From contig JAWXCI010000002.1 of the NCBI GenBank assembly GCA_034408895.1, positions 1 through 26,466 on the forward strand: a DNA stretch of 26,466 nt. Direction: 5' to 3'. Below are positions 1 to 7,726 of this stretch, one piece after another; the stretch's first letter is position 1; the number at the start of each line of letters is the position of its first letter. Under the pieces are notes generated by a model, which made no database searches, had not been told where the DNA came from, and worked only from the letters and a program-made list of their open reading frames with translations. The position numbers and the translations under genes were made by a program. The DNA is from UBA4660 sp034408895 (GTDB lineage: Bacteria; Bacteroidota; Bacteroidia; Flavobacteriales_D; Sanyastnellaceae).

Positions 1-383
1 AAAAAATACTTGAAGCGGGACGAAATGCACTGGAAGCAAAAGTGCTGGTGATGGGAGCTACATTCAAAGAGAACGTGAGCGATGTGCGCAATTCCAAAAT
101 CGTTGATGTAATTCGCGAACTGGAATCGTTTAGCGTTGCAGTGGAGGTGGTGGATGCCCATGCCGATAGTGATGAACTGATGCACGAGTACGGCTTCGGG
201 CTGTTGAAAGAACCACAGAAAAATGCCTACGATGCAGTTGTTATAGGAGTCTCACACAAAGAGTACAAACATTTTGACGAGAAGTATTTCAAGTCATTGC
301 TGAAAGATGGAAAGGGTGCGCTGATTGATGTGAAGGGATTGTACAGGCACAAGATCAAAGACCTCAGTTATTGGTCGCTTTAG
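1..383 (+). CDS. Nucleotide-sugar dehydrogenase, C-terminal part (5' end outside window)
   Basis: The frame is open from the left edge and ends in TAG at 381-383, so only about the last 127 residues are present. The stretch GATFKENVSDVRNSKIVDVI and the later FDAVV-like segment (YDAVVIGVSHKEY) are typical of the UDP-binding C-terminal domain of UDP-glucose/UDP-N-acetyl-hexosamine 6-dehydrogenases of the WbpA/WbpO/TviB group. Such enzymes oxidise the C6 hydroxyl of a UDP-sugar to a uronate for capsule or O-antigen. The catalytic Cys and the Rossmann domain lie outside the window, so the exact substrate cannot be judged. Its position just upstream of rfbB fits a surface-polysaccharide cluster. 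Confidence 0.88.
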   Translation, partial: KILEAGRNALEAKVLVMGATFKENVSDVRNSKIVDVIRELESFSVAVEVVDAHADSDELMHEYGFGLLKEPQKNAYDAVVIGVSHKEYKHFDEKYFKSLLKDGKGALIDVKGLYRHKIKDLSYWSL

Positions 384-392
384 TAATTGACC

Positions 393-404
393 CCGATGCA
401 TCGG
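393..404. repeat. 12-bp perfect palindrome CCGATGCATCGG
   Basis: Perfect palindrome in the 97-bp gap between the dehydrogenase and rfbB. It has no loop and no T-run, so it is not a standard terminator. Its ends (CCGAT...ATCGG) match other small palindromes in this window at 11079 and 16679, so it may belong to the same dispersed family. Confidence 0.5.
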
Positions 405-480
405 AATTTCTCTCGCTCTTCAATGGACAAGTAGAATGAAATTCGGATTTGCCATGAACCATGAACTGAATTGAACTAAA

Positions 481-1530
481 ATGAAAATCCTCATAACAGG
501 CGGAGCAGGTTTTATCGGTTCTCATTTGGTGAGGATGATGGTGCACAAGTATCCGCACTACAGGATTTTTAACCTCGACAAACTTTCTTATGCAGGTAAC
601 CTCGCCAATCTTTCCGATCTTGGTAATGCACCCAACTATCAATTCATAAAGGGAGACATCACCGACAAACCATTTCTCAAACATATTTTTGATGAACATC
701 ATTTTGATGCTGTAATACATCTCGCTGCGGAAAGTCATGTAGATAGGAGCATAACCGGCCCCGATGCATTTGTGCAAACCAACGTGGTGGGAACTGCCAA
801 CCTTCTTTCTATTGCTACCGAAAGCTGGAACGAAAATTTTTCGGGAAAACTTTTCTACCACATTTCCACCGATGAAGTATTTGGTTCGTTGGGCAGCGAA
901 GGAAAATTTTCTGAAACCACTACCTACGCTCCGCGAAGTCCTTATAGTGCAAGCAAAGCGTCAAGCGATCATCTGGTACGAGCTTTTCATCACACGTACA
1001 ATCTTCCGGTGGTTATCAGCAATTGCAGCAACAATTTCGGCACCCACCAGTTTCCCGAAAAACTGATCCCGCTCATGATTAACAACATCAAAAACAAAAA
1101 GCCGCTTCCTGTTTATGGCAAAGGAGAAAACGTGCGTGACTGGTTGTGGGTGCAGGATCATTGCAACGCAATGGATTTAATTCTTCATAAAGGAATAGTG
1201 GGTGAGACGTACTGCATTGGTGGAGACAATGAATGGAAAAACATTGATCTTGTAAAACTGGTTAGCCGGTTGGTGGATGAAAAACTGGATCGCACCACAG
1301 GTGAAAGCGAAAAACTGATCAGCTTCATTACAGACAGGAAGGGCCACGATGCGCGGTACGCCATTGATTCATCGAAACTGAAAAATAATTTGGGATGGAA
1401 ACCTTCTGCATCATTTGAAAAGCAATTGGATCACACTATTGATTGGTACCTGGAGAATACCGGCTGGCTCCGTGATGTAACCAGTGGTGAATACCAGAAC
1501 TATTATTCAAAACATTACACCACTCGATAG
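481..1530 (+). CDS. rfbB: dTDP-glucose 4,6-dehydratase
   Basis: The 349-residue protein has the usual family length. It begins with the Rossmann NAD-binding motif GGAGFIGSH (residues 7-15), followed by HLAAESHVDRS (80-90), STDEVFG (129-135, with the Thr-Asp-Glu catalytic residues), and the YxxxK pair Y155/K159 in PYSASKASSDHLVRA. The NNFGTHQFPEKLIP segment is characteristic of RfbB/RmlB. The enzyme converts dTDP-glucose to dTDP-4-keto-6-deoxyglucose in the cytoplasm, the branch point to rhamnose and other deoxysugars. No rmlA, rmlC or rmlD is seen here, so they must lie elsewhere. Downstream it runs into the PHP phosphatase gene with a 39-bp gap on the same strand. Confidence 0.95.
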   Translation: MKILITGGAGFIGSHLVRMMVHKYPHYRIFNLDKLSYAGNLANLSDLGNAPNYQFIKGDITDKPFLKHIFDEHHFDAVIHLAAESHVDRSITGPDAFVQTNVVGTANLLSIATESWNENFSGKLFYHISTDEVFGSLGSEGKFSETTTYAPRSPYSASKASSDHLVRAFHHTYNLPVVISNCSNNFGTHQFPEKLIPLMINNIKNKKPLPVYGKGENVRDWLWVQDHCNAMDLILHKGIVGETYCIGGDNEWKNIDLVKLVSRLVDEKLDRTTGESEKLISFITDRKGHDARYAIDSSKLKNNLGWKPSASFEKQLDHTIDWYLENTGWLRDVTSGEYQNYYSKHYTTR

Positions 1531-1569
1531 ACGCAACTCCTCTATTGGATTCCAAAGAACAGCGCAAGT

Positions 1570-2322
1570 ATGTCCGTCATCAAAAAATTATTTTCACTTT
1601 CCCGCAAGCAAGAGTTGCAACCAGTCGATTTCTCTTTGGTAGCAACCGACATGCACAGTCATTTGATACCGGCAATAGATGATGGCGCTGTAACAATGGA
1701 GGATTCATTGCGGTTGATCAAGTCCATGCACGCGATGGGCTACCGCAAGTTCATAACCACTCCGCACATATTCTCAGGTGTCCACGACAATTCGCCACAA
1801 ACCATTTTGCCGGGGCTGGAAAAAGTGCGTGACGAAATCAGGCGCCAAAACCTCGACATAGAAATTTATGCAGCAGCGGAATATTATCTCGATGAACAAT
1901 TTGAGGAATTGATAAAAAGGAATGAATTACTGACGTTCGGAAATAATTATGTGCTGTTCGAAATTTCGTTTCTTGCAGAACCACAAAGCCTTGGCCGTGC
2001 AGTTTTCAATATGCAGTTAAACGGCTACCGACCTATACTGGCACACCCTGAGCGTTACGAATTCTGGCACACTGAATTTTCGAAATACGAATCGCTTTAT
2101 GAAAAAGGAGTATTGCTTCAACTCAATACCAATTGTCTCACCGGCCACTACGGTCCTGCGGTAAAAAAAATGAGTGAACGACTGATTGATGCCGGACTTA
2201 TTTCATTGGTCGGCTCGGATTGTCATCATGACGGGCACATACAGCTAATGCAACAAGTACGCACCAATGCCCATTTGCACAAACTAATAAATTCAGGCAA
2301 ACTCATCAACCCATTGCTCTGA
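1570..2322 (+). CDS. CpsB/CapC/YwqE-type PHP-domain tyrosine-protein phosphatase
   Basis: The 250-residue protein carries PHP metal-binding motifs: DMHSHLIPAIDDG (H29 and H31), TTPHIF (H66), an AAEYYLD segment, LAHPERY and GSDCHHDG near the C terminus. This pattern is that of the CpsB/YwqE family, manganese-dependent phosphatases that remove phosphate from the tyrosine kinases controlling capsule or exopolysaccharide export. The neighbours (UDP-sugar dehydrogenase, rfbB) support a role in polysaccharide regulation. No cognate BY-kinase is visible, so it is expected upstream of the window. The ATG start at 1570 leaves a short polar N-terminal extension before the PHP core. Confidence 0.88.
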   Translation: MSVIKKLFSLSRKQELQPVDFSLVATDMHSHLIPAIDDGAVTMEDSLRLIKSMHAMGYRKFITTPHIFSGVHDNSPQTILPGLEKVRDEIRRQNLDIEIYAAAEYYLDEQFEELIKRNELLTFGNNYVLFEISFLAEPQSLGRAVFNMQLNGYRPILAHPERYEFWHTEFSKYESLYEKGVLLQLNTNCLTGHYGPAVKKMSERLIDAGLISLVGSDCHHDGHIQLMQQVRTNAHLHKLINSGKLINPLL

Positions 2323-2325
2323 ACA

Positions 2326-3258
2326 ATGATACAGGATAGGGGAAATAAAGTTCCTGGCTGGGTTAGCTTTTTCAACGTTTCGGAATACCACGCGTTCATC
2401 AAAATAGTTGAAGCGTATTTCTATAACCGGAATACTCCGATAAGAATTGAAGGTGGTGTTGTTCATGCCACGCATCCTGTGCATGGCGAGCAGAGCCTGG
2501 GCCTCGGCAATATTTCGCAATCTTGTCGCCAGAGTCCGCAATCAAAATGGCCGCTATTGATAAAAGAACATTTCGGTTCCATGACGGAGGCTTACCAGGC
2601 GCACCACGACCTCATGGCTCAAATTGAAAACCTGGACTATGCCATGAAATTTTTGTGTGTGCGCGTTTATCACATATCGCATTTTGAACAAGTGGGAGTG
2701 GCAACTTGCATAACACGGGAACTCGCTGATGATCTTCTTGAAGTGTTGGTTTTCGATTTTCCATCGAGCGTACAAAATGTGGTGCGCGCACTTTCGGACA
2801 AATGGAATTTTCCAGAGCAGGAATTGTTTGAAATCGGGTTAATGAATGCTTCAGCCAAATACCAATACCGCATATCAAAACAGCCTATACGCGATGAACA
2901 ATTGTGGTTTGTAACAGGCGAACATTTTTTTACAGCCAACATTGCTCTTGAATTGAATAAGTACCCGCAACTGGTAGGTATTCATGGTTCGCTGGTTATT
3001 CTTCCTAACCGCCATGCAGCGCTTTTTTATCCTATAGAAAGCATCAAACTTGTGGAAGCTATCACTGCCCTTATACCGGTAGCAATGTCCATGTATCGTG
3101 CAGGGCCAGGCTCACTAAGCGACCAGCTTTACCTGTACAGAAATAATAAATTTACACGGCTCCCTTATACCATGACGGATCAGATTGAATTTTTTCCGCC
3201 AGAGGAATTTGCTACGTTACTCAAAGTGCTGGTTCCGGGTATTGTTGATGAAGAATGA
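2326..3258 (+). CDS. Conserved-looking hypothetical protein, 310 aa
   Basis: This gene follows the PHP phosphatase after only 3 bp and is probably cotranscribed with it. I do not recognise the family with confidence. There is no signal peptide or membrane segment. The central part has an FVTGEHFFTANIALELNK stretch and then GSLVILPNRHAALFYPI, which loosely recalls DUF1444 (YtpQ-like) proteins, but this is only a resemblance. A C-terminal segment (residues about 240-300) alternates hydrophobic helices and a LYLYRNNKFTRLPY strand-like piece. Codon use matches neighbouring genes and the frame is uninterrupted, so it is a real gene. It ends just before the convergent ferredoxin gene (3-bp gap). 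Confidence 0.75.
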   Translation: MIQDRGNKVPGWVSFFNVSEYHAFIKIVEAYFYNRNTPIRIEGGVVHATHPVHGEQSLGLGNISQSCRQSPQSKWPLLIKEHFGSMTEAYQAHHDLMAQIENLDYAMKFLCVRVYHISHFEQVGVATCITRELADDLLEVLVFDFPSSVQNVVRALSDKWNFPEQELFEIGLMNASAKYQYRISKQPIRDEQLWFVTGEHFFTANIALELNKYPQLVGIHGSLVILPNRHAALFYPIESIKLVEAITALIPVAMSMYRAGPGSLSDQLYLYRNNKFTRLPYTMTDQIEFFPPEEFATLLKVLVPGIVDEE

Positions 3259-3261
3259 AAA

Positions 3262-3588
3262 TCATTCACCGGTTTCAGCAAGTTTAATTTTCAATCCTTC
3301 CAGGGCATCATTCAATTTTATCTGACAACCCAACCTTGAATTCGGCTTTACAAAGAAGGCCTGGTCGAGCATGGCTTCCTCGTCTGGCGATTTTTCCTGC
3401 AAGTTGTGATCTGAAAGAACATAAACATGGCATGATGCACACATGGCCATTCCGCCACAGGTTCCCTCAACCGGCAATTCATAACTCCTGCACAGTTCCA
3501 TCACGTTCATGCCGATGTCAGTGGGTGCTTCCAATTGGTGTGGAGTGCCCTCCCGGTCAATAACTGTTATGTTGATGATGTGATCCAT
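3262..3588 (-). CDS. Adrenodoxin-type [2Fe-2S] ferredoxin
   Basis: The 108-residue protein has four cysteines at 44, 50, 53 and 88 in the pattern C-x5-C-x2-C-x34-C, embedded in GTCGGMAMCASCHVYV and SRLGCQI. This is the vertebrate-type/adrenodoxin (Isc Fdx-like) pattern rather than the plant type. It should carry electrons, for example to iron-sulfur assembly or a P450/oxygenase. It lies downstream of, and on the same strand as, a ferredoxin-NADP reductase, its natural electron donor, with a repeat-containing 185-bp gap between them. Confidence 0.93.
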   Translation of the reverse strand: MDHIINITVIDREGTPHQLEAPTDIGMNVMELCRSYELPVEGTCGGMAMCASCHVYVLSDHNLQEKSPDEEAMLDQAFFVKPNSRLGCQIKLNDALEGLKIKLAETGE

Positions 3589-3592
3589 GAAT

Positions 3593-3773
3593 TTAGTCGG
3601 CAGTAAGAAGTGGCAGTAGGCGACAGTCAGCAGTTGGAAGTTTGTGGTTGCAGGAAATGAGTTTAGCGTGTTGCAACTTGATCAAGTGCTGAATGTGAAA
3701 TTCGTCATTCATCAATTCTATGAAATGATTGTGCAATGCCTTTCTACTGCTGACTGCACCCTGCCAACTCATT
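3593..3773. repeat. Gap with degenerate inverted repeats between reductase and ferredoxin genes
   Basis: The gap has CAGTCAGCAGT at 3624-3634 and its exact reverse complement ACTGCTGACTG at 3746-3756, flanked by further degenerate GCAGTAGG/GGCAGTAAG copies near 3599-3620. The outer arms could fold into a long imperfect stem around about 110 bp. A 66-codon minus-strand ORF crosses it, but it consists partly of repeat translation and resembles no family I know. It reads as a non-coding repeat element inserted between two functionally linked genes. Confidence 0.45.
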
Positions 3774-4781
3774 TCAAAATCCCTGTACTCCATTTACAGT
3801 TGTGTACTTCAATACATAATTCTTGTCAGGATAAATTCTCTTGAATGCACTTTGCACCATTAGGGTGGCTTCGTGAAATCCGCAGAGAATCAATTTCAAT
3901 TTTCCAGGATACGAATTGATATCTCCAATGGCATAGATACCCGGAACATTAGTGCTGTAATCCAGTGTATTTACTTCAATTGAATTTTTTTCGATGTTCA
4001 ATCCCCAGTCTGCAATGGGGCCAAGTTTGGGTGAAAGTCCGAACAGCGGTAGCCAGTGATCGGTTGCAAGAATGCTTTCGCCTTCTGGCAAGTGTTGCAT
4101 TTTCAACTCTAGCAAAGTTTCATTTCCATTTATTCCCACCACTTCAGCTTCAGTAATCAGTTTTATTTTTCCTGATGCTGACATGTCGAGTACTTTCTGA
4201 ACACTGTCCGGATGTCCGCGAAAACTTTTGCTGCGATGAATGAGTGTGACTTCGTCCGCAACACCATTTGCAAGAAAAATGCTCCAGTCCAGCGCACTGT
4301 CTCCGCCACCGCTTATCACCACTTTTTTTCCTTTGTAAAAATTCGGGTCACGAACTATGTATTCAATTCCCTTGTCTTCAAAATCATGAATATTTCCAAT
4401 AGGAGGTTTGCGCGGTTCGAACGAACCGAGACCTCCTGCAATGGCAATGACAGGGGCTTCGTGCTCTGTTCCTTTGTTGGTAGTCAGGCGAAAATTTCCT
4501 TCTTTGGTTTTTTCAATTATCTCAGCTCGTTCACCCAGTGTAAATCCTGGTTTGAACGGAGCGGACTGTTTCATCAAATGATCAATTAACTCGCCCGCCA
4601 TAACTTCCGGAAAGCCGGGTATGTCATAAATCGGCTTCTTGGGATAAATTTCAGTGAGCTGTCCACCCGGTTGTGGCAGTGCATCAATGAGATGGCAACG
4701 CAATTTCATTAAGCCCGCTTCAAACACAGTGAACAAGCCGCATGGCCCTGCACCAATAATGAGAATATCTGTCTTTATCAT
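3774..4781 (-). CDS. Thioredoxin-reductase-type ferredoxin--NADP(+) reductase
   Basis: The 335-residue flavoprotein has an FAD-binding GAGPCG motif at residues 10-15, a second dinucleotide motif ISGGGDSALDW at 156-166 for NAD(P)H, and the FAD-contacting segment PGIYAIGDINSYPGKLKLI near the C terminus. The middle lacks the CxxC of thioredoxin reductases, and the C-terminal extension (FKRIYPDKNYVLKYTTVNG) is typical of type-2 FNRs such as Bacillus YumC. It moves electrons between NADPH and ferredoxin. The [2Fe-2S] ferredoxin gene lies downstream on the same strand, which supports a dedicated pair. On the other side it is divergent from the secreted hydrolase. Confidence 0.9.
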   Translation of the reverse strand: MIKTDILIIGAGPCGLFTVFEAGLMKLRCHLIDALPQPGGQLTEIYPKKPIYDIPGFPEVMAGELIDHLMKQSAPFKPGFTLGERAEIIEKTKEGNFRLTTNKGTEHEAPVIAIAGGLGSFEPRKPPIGNIHDFEDKGIEYIVRDPNFYKGKKVVISGGGDSALDWSIFLANGVADEVTLIHRSKSFRGHPDSVQKVLDMSASGKIKLITEAEVVGINGNETLLELKMQHLPEGESILATDHWLPLFGLSPKLGPIADWGLNIEKNSIEVNTLDYSTNVPGIYAIGDINSYPGKLKLILCGFHEATLMVQSAFKRIYPDKNYVLKYTTVNGVQGF

Positions 4782-4904
4782 CTGGAAAAACCGGGCGAAA
4801 ATAATGTTTCATCAAAGGCCGGTGCTGGTAGCAAAGCGCTGCGAATTGGATTGGCCACTTATCTGCCCTTTCTTTGGCCTTTAACCTTTAACACAGTTAC
4901 TCCG

Positions 4905-6185
4905 ATGAGAAAAATTTTATCTGCACTTGTTTTCGTTTCCGTTTTTTTTTCCGTTTGCAAAGCACAATGTGATGGCAACCGCTATCGCAACTTCATCTTT
5001 TCCGATTTCACAAAATCAGCCGATGTGGTGTATGGCGAAAACATAAACAAGGATGGCGTCCTTGAACTGTTGACCTTGGATGTATACAGGCCGCAGGGTG
5101 ATATTTCGACTGAGCGGGCGCTCATCATTATTTCTCATGGCGGATTTTTTTTAGGGGGCGATAAGGCAGGAGCAGATGTGGTTCCTTTTTGTGAGGACTT
5201 CGCTAAAATGGGTTACACCGTTGCATCCATCAACTACCGACTGGGAATTGAAGTTGAAAATCCATTGAATGAACCTTATGGCCTAACTGTGGTGCGTGCT
5301 GTTCAGGATTTACGTGCTGCTATTCGCTGGTTTAGGCAAGATGCTGAAGATGGTGCCAACCAATTCGGGATTGACCCATCAGAAATTTATTCAGGTGGAG
5401 TTTCGGCCGGAGGATTCATGGCCATTCATCTTGCCTACATGGATGAAGATGAAATCCCCGAATGGATTGATATGACAGCCGAAGGCCTCGAGGGAGGACT
5501 GGAAGGAGAAAGCGGAAACCCTGGATACCCTTCAGATGTAAATGCAATTTTCAGCATTTCAGGAGCGATAGGAGATTCGGCTTGGATTGATGCCGGTGAA
5601 CTTCCTGCCTGTCTTTTTCATGGCGACAATGATCAAACTGTTCCATTTGATTCCGATACATTTTTTCTTTTTGGCTTCGTGGAAGTAACCGAACTGGATG
5701 GGAGCAATTCCATTGACCAGAAAATGGACCAGGTGGACATCGAACATTGTTTTGAAGTGAACGAAGGATATGGCCATGTGCCTCATCAGGGCAATGCAGC
5801 GGTTTACGACACCACACTTAGTATCATCAGCAATTTTCTTTCACACTACATCTGCGATATTGAACTCGACTGTAGTTACCGGGAGTTGGAGGTGGGAGTG
5901 GGTGAAAGTCAAAAGAGAGCAACGTCAGAAGTCAAAATTTGGCCAAATCCGGCAAATGACAAGTTGAGAGTTGAGCGAAGCGAAATCCCGCAAGGCGGGG
6001 TTGAGAATAGGGGAGGGGTTGAGAGTTTTTGCATCCGGGATATTTCTGGAAGAATTGTTCTTCACAGAAAAACCAACCGCAATTCTTCAGAAATAGATGT
6101 TTCAAATCTTTCTTCGGGGATGTACCTGTTCGAAGTGGAATTCAGCAATGGAAAAATGGAAACCCAGAAACTCGTGATCGAATAA
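4905..6185 (+). CDS. Secreted alpha/beta hydrolase (carboxylesterase-like) with T9SS C-terminal sorting domain
   Basis: I start at the ATG at 4905, because the next residues (MRKILSALVFVSVFFSVCKAQ) form a clear signal peptide; an upstream ATG at 4851 would bury it. The mature part is an alpha/beta hydrolase: oxyanion-hole motif ISHGGFFLGG (77-86), nucleophile elbow GGVSAGG with S167, candidate acid D243 in HGDNDQTVPF, and H291 in GYGHVPHQG. Residues about 344-426 form a T9SS type-A sorting domain beginning IWPNPAND and ending GMYLFEVEFSNGKMETQKLVIE. The protein should be exported to the periplasm and then secreted or surface-attached by the type IX system. The substrate is not evident. The sorting domain has an unusual Gly/Glu-rich insert (residues about 357-373) encoded by repeat-like DNA. 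Confidence 0.88.
   Translation: MRKILSALVFVSVFFSVCKAQCDGNRYRNFIFSDFTKSADVVYGENINKDGVLELLTLDVYRPQGDISTERALIIISHGGFFLGGDKAGADVVPFCEDFAKMGYTVASINYRLGIEVENPLNEPYGLTVVRAVQDLRAAIRWFRQDAEDGANQFGIDPSEIYSGGVSAGGFMAIHLAYMDEDEIPEWIDMTAEGLEGGLEGESGNPGYPSDVNAIFSISGAIGDSAWIDAGELPACLFHGDNDQTVPFDSDTFFLFGFVEVTELDGSNSIDQKMDQVDIEHCFEVNEGYGHVPHQGNAAVYDTTLSIISNFLSHYICDIELDCSYRELEVGVGESQKRATSEVKIWPNPANDKLRVERSEIPQGGVENRGGVESFCIRDISGRIVLHRKTNRNSSEIDVSNLSSGMYLFEVEFSNGKMETQKLVIE
5971..6027 (+). repeat. In-frame low-complexity/palindromic insert in the sorting-domain coding sequence
   Basis: Several copies of GTTGAG(A/C) surround a small hairpin, CCCGC-AAG-GCGGG, at 5987-5999. The insert stays in frame and encodes roughly residues 357-373 of the hydrolase, between the PNPAND and IRDISGR motifs, which are normally closer together in T9SS sorting domains. 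Confidence 0.5.
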
Positions 6186-6187
6186 TT

Positions 6188-6748
6188 TCACTTTACCGCC
6201 TCCGGTGCATCAGCAAATTTTTTGTGTTTGCCTGACAATTTTCCAAAGAAAAGTGTCAGTGGCAAAATCACATTACGCACAAAGCCGGGTAAACCAACAA
6301 TGTCAAATTCGGATTTGTATTTCTTCATCAGGAATGCGCTGTCGAATGGTCCCGGTCTTCCACCGTTTTCATCCATCGATTTGTAAATCTGTGTGAGGAA
6401 GTAAACAATGTTATCTGCCGGGTTGATGTGGCCTGTGCAGTTCAGCACAGTGTCGCCCGCATTCCAGAAACGATGTGCTTCACCGGGTTTAAATTCAACT
6501 GTTTCTCCCGTTCCCACAAATTTTTCAGGCCCGCCTAAAGTCTGGTAACCCAGTTTGCCAACCACAACAGTGAGTCCTTCGTGCTGTTTGTGGTGAACGT
6601 GCATAATGGGACCGCTGCCGGGCTGTACAAAATTTTCAACATCCAGCCATTCACCGGTGTGGTCTTTCACAAGCTTTCGGAAGATGAGTTTCTCGCCAAA
6701 CTTGTTTTCAATGATGTGGGGGTAGGAAGGTTCAAAAGTTTTAGTCAT
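6188..6748 (-). CDS. Cupin-domain protein, target of the divergent TetR regulator
   Basis: The reading frame is open further upstream, but the start at 6748 (MTKTFEPSYPHIIENK) fits because upstream residues cross the operator region. The 186-residue protein has a single cupin barrel with a metal-site pattern HVHHKQHEG (two or three His plus Glu), a GxTVEFKPGEAHRFWN second motif with another His, and a C-terminal helical tail rich in hydrophobic residues (GLPGFVRNVILPLTLFFGKLSG) that could be membrane-associated. The enzymatic role, if any, is not clear; such cupins range from dioxygenases to sugar-binding proteins. It is divergent from a TetR gene with two operators in between, so it is probably repressed by that regulator and induced by its ligand. 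Confidence 0.82.
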   Translation of the reverse strand: MTKTFEPSYPHIIENKFGEKLIFRKLVKDHTGEWLDVENFVQPGSGPIMHVHHKQHEGLTVVVGKLGYQTLGGPEKFVGTGETVEFKPGEAHRFWNAGDTVLNCTGHINPADNIVYFLTQIYKSMDENGGRPGPFDSAFLMKKYKSEFDIVGLPGFVRNVILPLTLFFGKLSGKHKKFADAPEAVK

Positions 6749-6774
6749 GAGATTTCGGTTTTTGAATTTGCAGC

Positions 6775-6782
6775 CAAAAATA
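6775..6782 (-). promoter_or_regulatory. -7 element of the cupin gene promoter (TATTTTTG)
   Basis: On the minus strand the sequence TATTTTTG matches the Bacteroidota -7 consensus TAnnTTTG exactly. It sits 26 bases upstream of the cupin start codon and 7 bases from the edge of operator 1. No convincing -33 TTTG is seen at the ideal distance. Confidence 0.5.
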
Positions 6783-6789
6783 GACAAAC

Positions 6790-6804
6790 TAGGACAATGT
6801 CCTA
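6790..6804. promoter_or_regulatory. TetR operator 1 (TAGGAC-AAT-GTCCTA)
   Basis: A perfect 6-bp inverted repeat with 3-base spacer lies between the divergent cupin and TetR genes, immediately upstream of the cupin -7 element. Its centre (6797) is exactly 21 bp, two helical turns, from that of operator 2. A 15-bp palindrome is a usual size for a TetR dimer site. Confidence 0.75.
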
Positions 6805-6810
6805 AGAAAA

Positions 6811-6825
6811 TAGGACACCGTCCTA
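6811..6825. promoter_or_regulatory. TetR operator 2 (TAGGAC-ACC-GTCCTA)
   Basis: Second copy of the same inverted repeat; arms identical to operator 1 and only the 3-base spacer different. It lies 4 bp upstream of the probable TetR -7 element and 16 bp before the TetR start codon, so it fits autorepression. Confidence 0.75.
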
Positions 6826-6829
6826 TTGT

Positions 6830-6837
6830 TATATTCG
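6830..6837 (+). promoter_or_regulatory. Probable -7 element of the tetR gene (TATATTCG)
   Basis: TATATTCG differs from TAnnTTTG by one base. Only four bases separate it from the GTG start at 6842, which implies a leaderless or nearly leaderless transcript if it is used. Confidence 0.35.
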
Positions 6838-6841
6838 CACC

Positions 6842-7465
6842 GTGCAAATCACCACACGGGAAAAAGTATTGGACACTGCGCAATCTATGTTCAATGAACG
6901 CGGTGTCGAGTACGTTGGCATCCGGGAAATAGCCACCGCACTGGACATGCGTGTGGGGAACCTCACGTATTACTTCCCTACCAAAGACCATCTAATTGCT
7001 ACACTGGCCAGACGCCTTCGCGAACTGAATAACCAGACTGTGGTGGTAAAGGATGGAATGACCATGTTGGAATTCCTGGAGATGAACCGCAAGGTTTTCC
7101 AGAATCAATCGCAACATGTTTACCTCTTTAAAAGTTTCGTGCATCTCTTTGAGAAGCACGAGGAAATAGCAACTTCCTATAAAAGAACAGAGAAGGCCCG
7201 CTTCAATGTTCTGAGAAAAATTCTTGATGAACTGGCGGAAAACAAGTTTCTGCTACAACTGGGTAATGAACAACTGGAATTCCTGAAATACTCAATAAGT
7301 TTCATCAACCGTTTCTGGCAATCTGAAGCAGCAATCACGTTCAGGAATTTAAGTTTGAAAAAACAACAATACCACTACCTGGAAATGATTGGCAGGTTGC
7401 TCGTTCCGTATTCAACGGCAAAGGGAAAAAAGGAAATAGAAAAATTTATTTGTACGCTGAAATAG
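6842..7465 (+). CDS. TetR/AcrR-family transcriptional regulator
   Basis: The 207-residue protein has an N-terminal helix-turn-helix of TetR type: REKVLDTAQSMFNERGVEYVGIREIATALDMRVGNLTYYFPTKDHLIATL, where the GNLTYYFPTKDHL recognition-helix region is diagnostic. The rest is a helical ligand-binding domain without family-specific motifs. The start is a GTG at 6842 directly behind two 15-bp operators; no Shine-Dalgarno is present. It probably represses itself and the divergent cupin gene. The inducer is unknown. It ends 1 bp before the convergent Nfu-type gene. Confidence 0.92.
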   Translation: MQITTREKVLDTAQSMFNERGVEYVGIREIATALDMRVGNLTYYFPTKDHLIATLARRLRELNNQTVVVKDGMTMLEFLEMNRKVFQNQSQHVYLFKSFVHLFEKHEEIATSYKRTEKARFNVLRKILDELAENKFLLQLGNEQLEFLKYSISFINRFWQSEAAITFRNLSLKKQQYHYLEMIGRLLVPYSTAKGKKEIEKFICTLK

Positions 7466-7466
7466 T

Positions 7467-7721
7467 TCAGTTGACAGTGTGTGCATTCACCGCCACCACT
7501 TCCCTGATTTGGGGAACTGCAGTTTTAATAGCACCCTCGACTCCTGCTTTCATAGTCATGATACTCATCGAACATCCGCAACATGCACCGTGCAGTTCTA
7601 CGCGCGCAGTCATGTCATCGGTTATTTCCACTAATGTGATGTTGCCGCCATCCGCTTCGAGGTATGGGCGAATAGACTGCAACGATGAATTGACTTTATT
7701 GAAAATTTCTTTCTTCGACAT
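7467..7721 (-). CDS. NifU C-terminal (Nfu)-like iron-sulfur carrier
   Basis: The 84-residue protein is a stand-alone Nfu domain: IRPYLEADGGNITLVEI and the cluster-binding CxxC in HGACCGCSMS (C47 and C50; C48 is an additional Cys). Nfu dimers hold a [4Fe-4S] cluster and deliver it to apo-proteins. It lies 5 bp downstream of mrp on the same strand, so the two are an operon of two cluster carriers. The C-terminal region (VPQIREVVAVNAHTVN) is complete, and the length is normal for the short form. Confidence 0.93.
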   Translation of the reverse strand: MSKKEIFNKVNSSLQSIRPYLEADGGNITLVEITDDMTARVELHGACCGCSMSIMTMKAGVEGAIKTAVPQIREVVAVNAHTVN

Positions 7722-7726
7722 GTGTG

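Noticed and set aside
393..404. Terminator for the sugar dehydrogenase gene
   Set aside because: No loop and no T-run after the palindrome.
364..861. 165-codon minus-strand ORF overlapping the start of rfbB
   Set aside because: Antisense shadow of rfbB; no recognisable domain.
3593..3793. 66-codon minus-strand ORF in the FNR-ferredoxin gap
   Set aside because: Largely translation of repeats; overlaps the end of the reductase gene; no recognised family.
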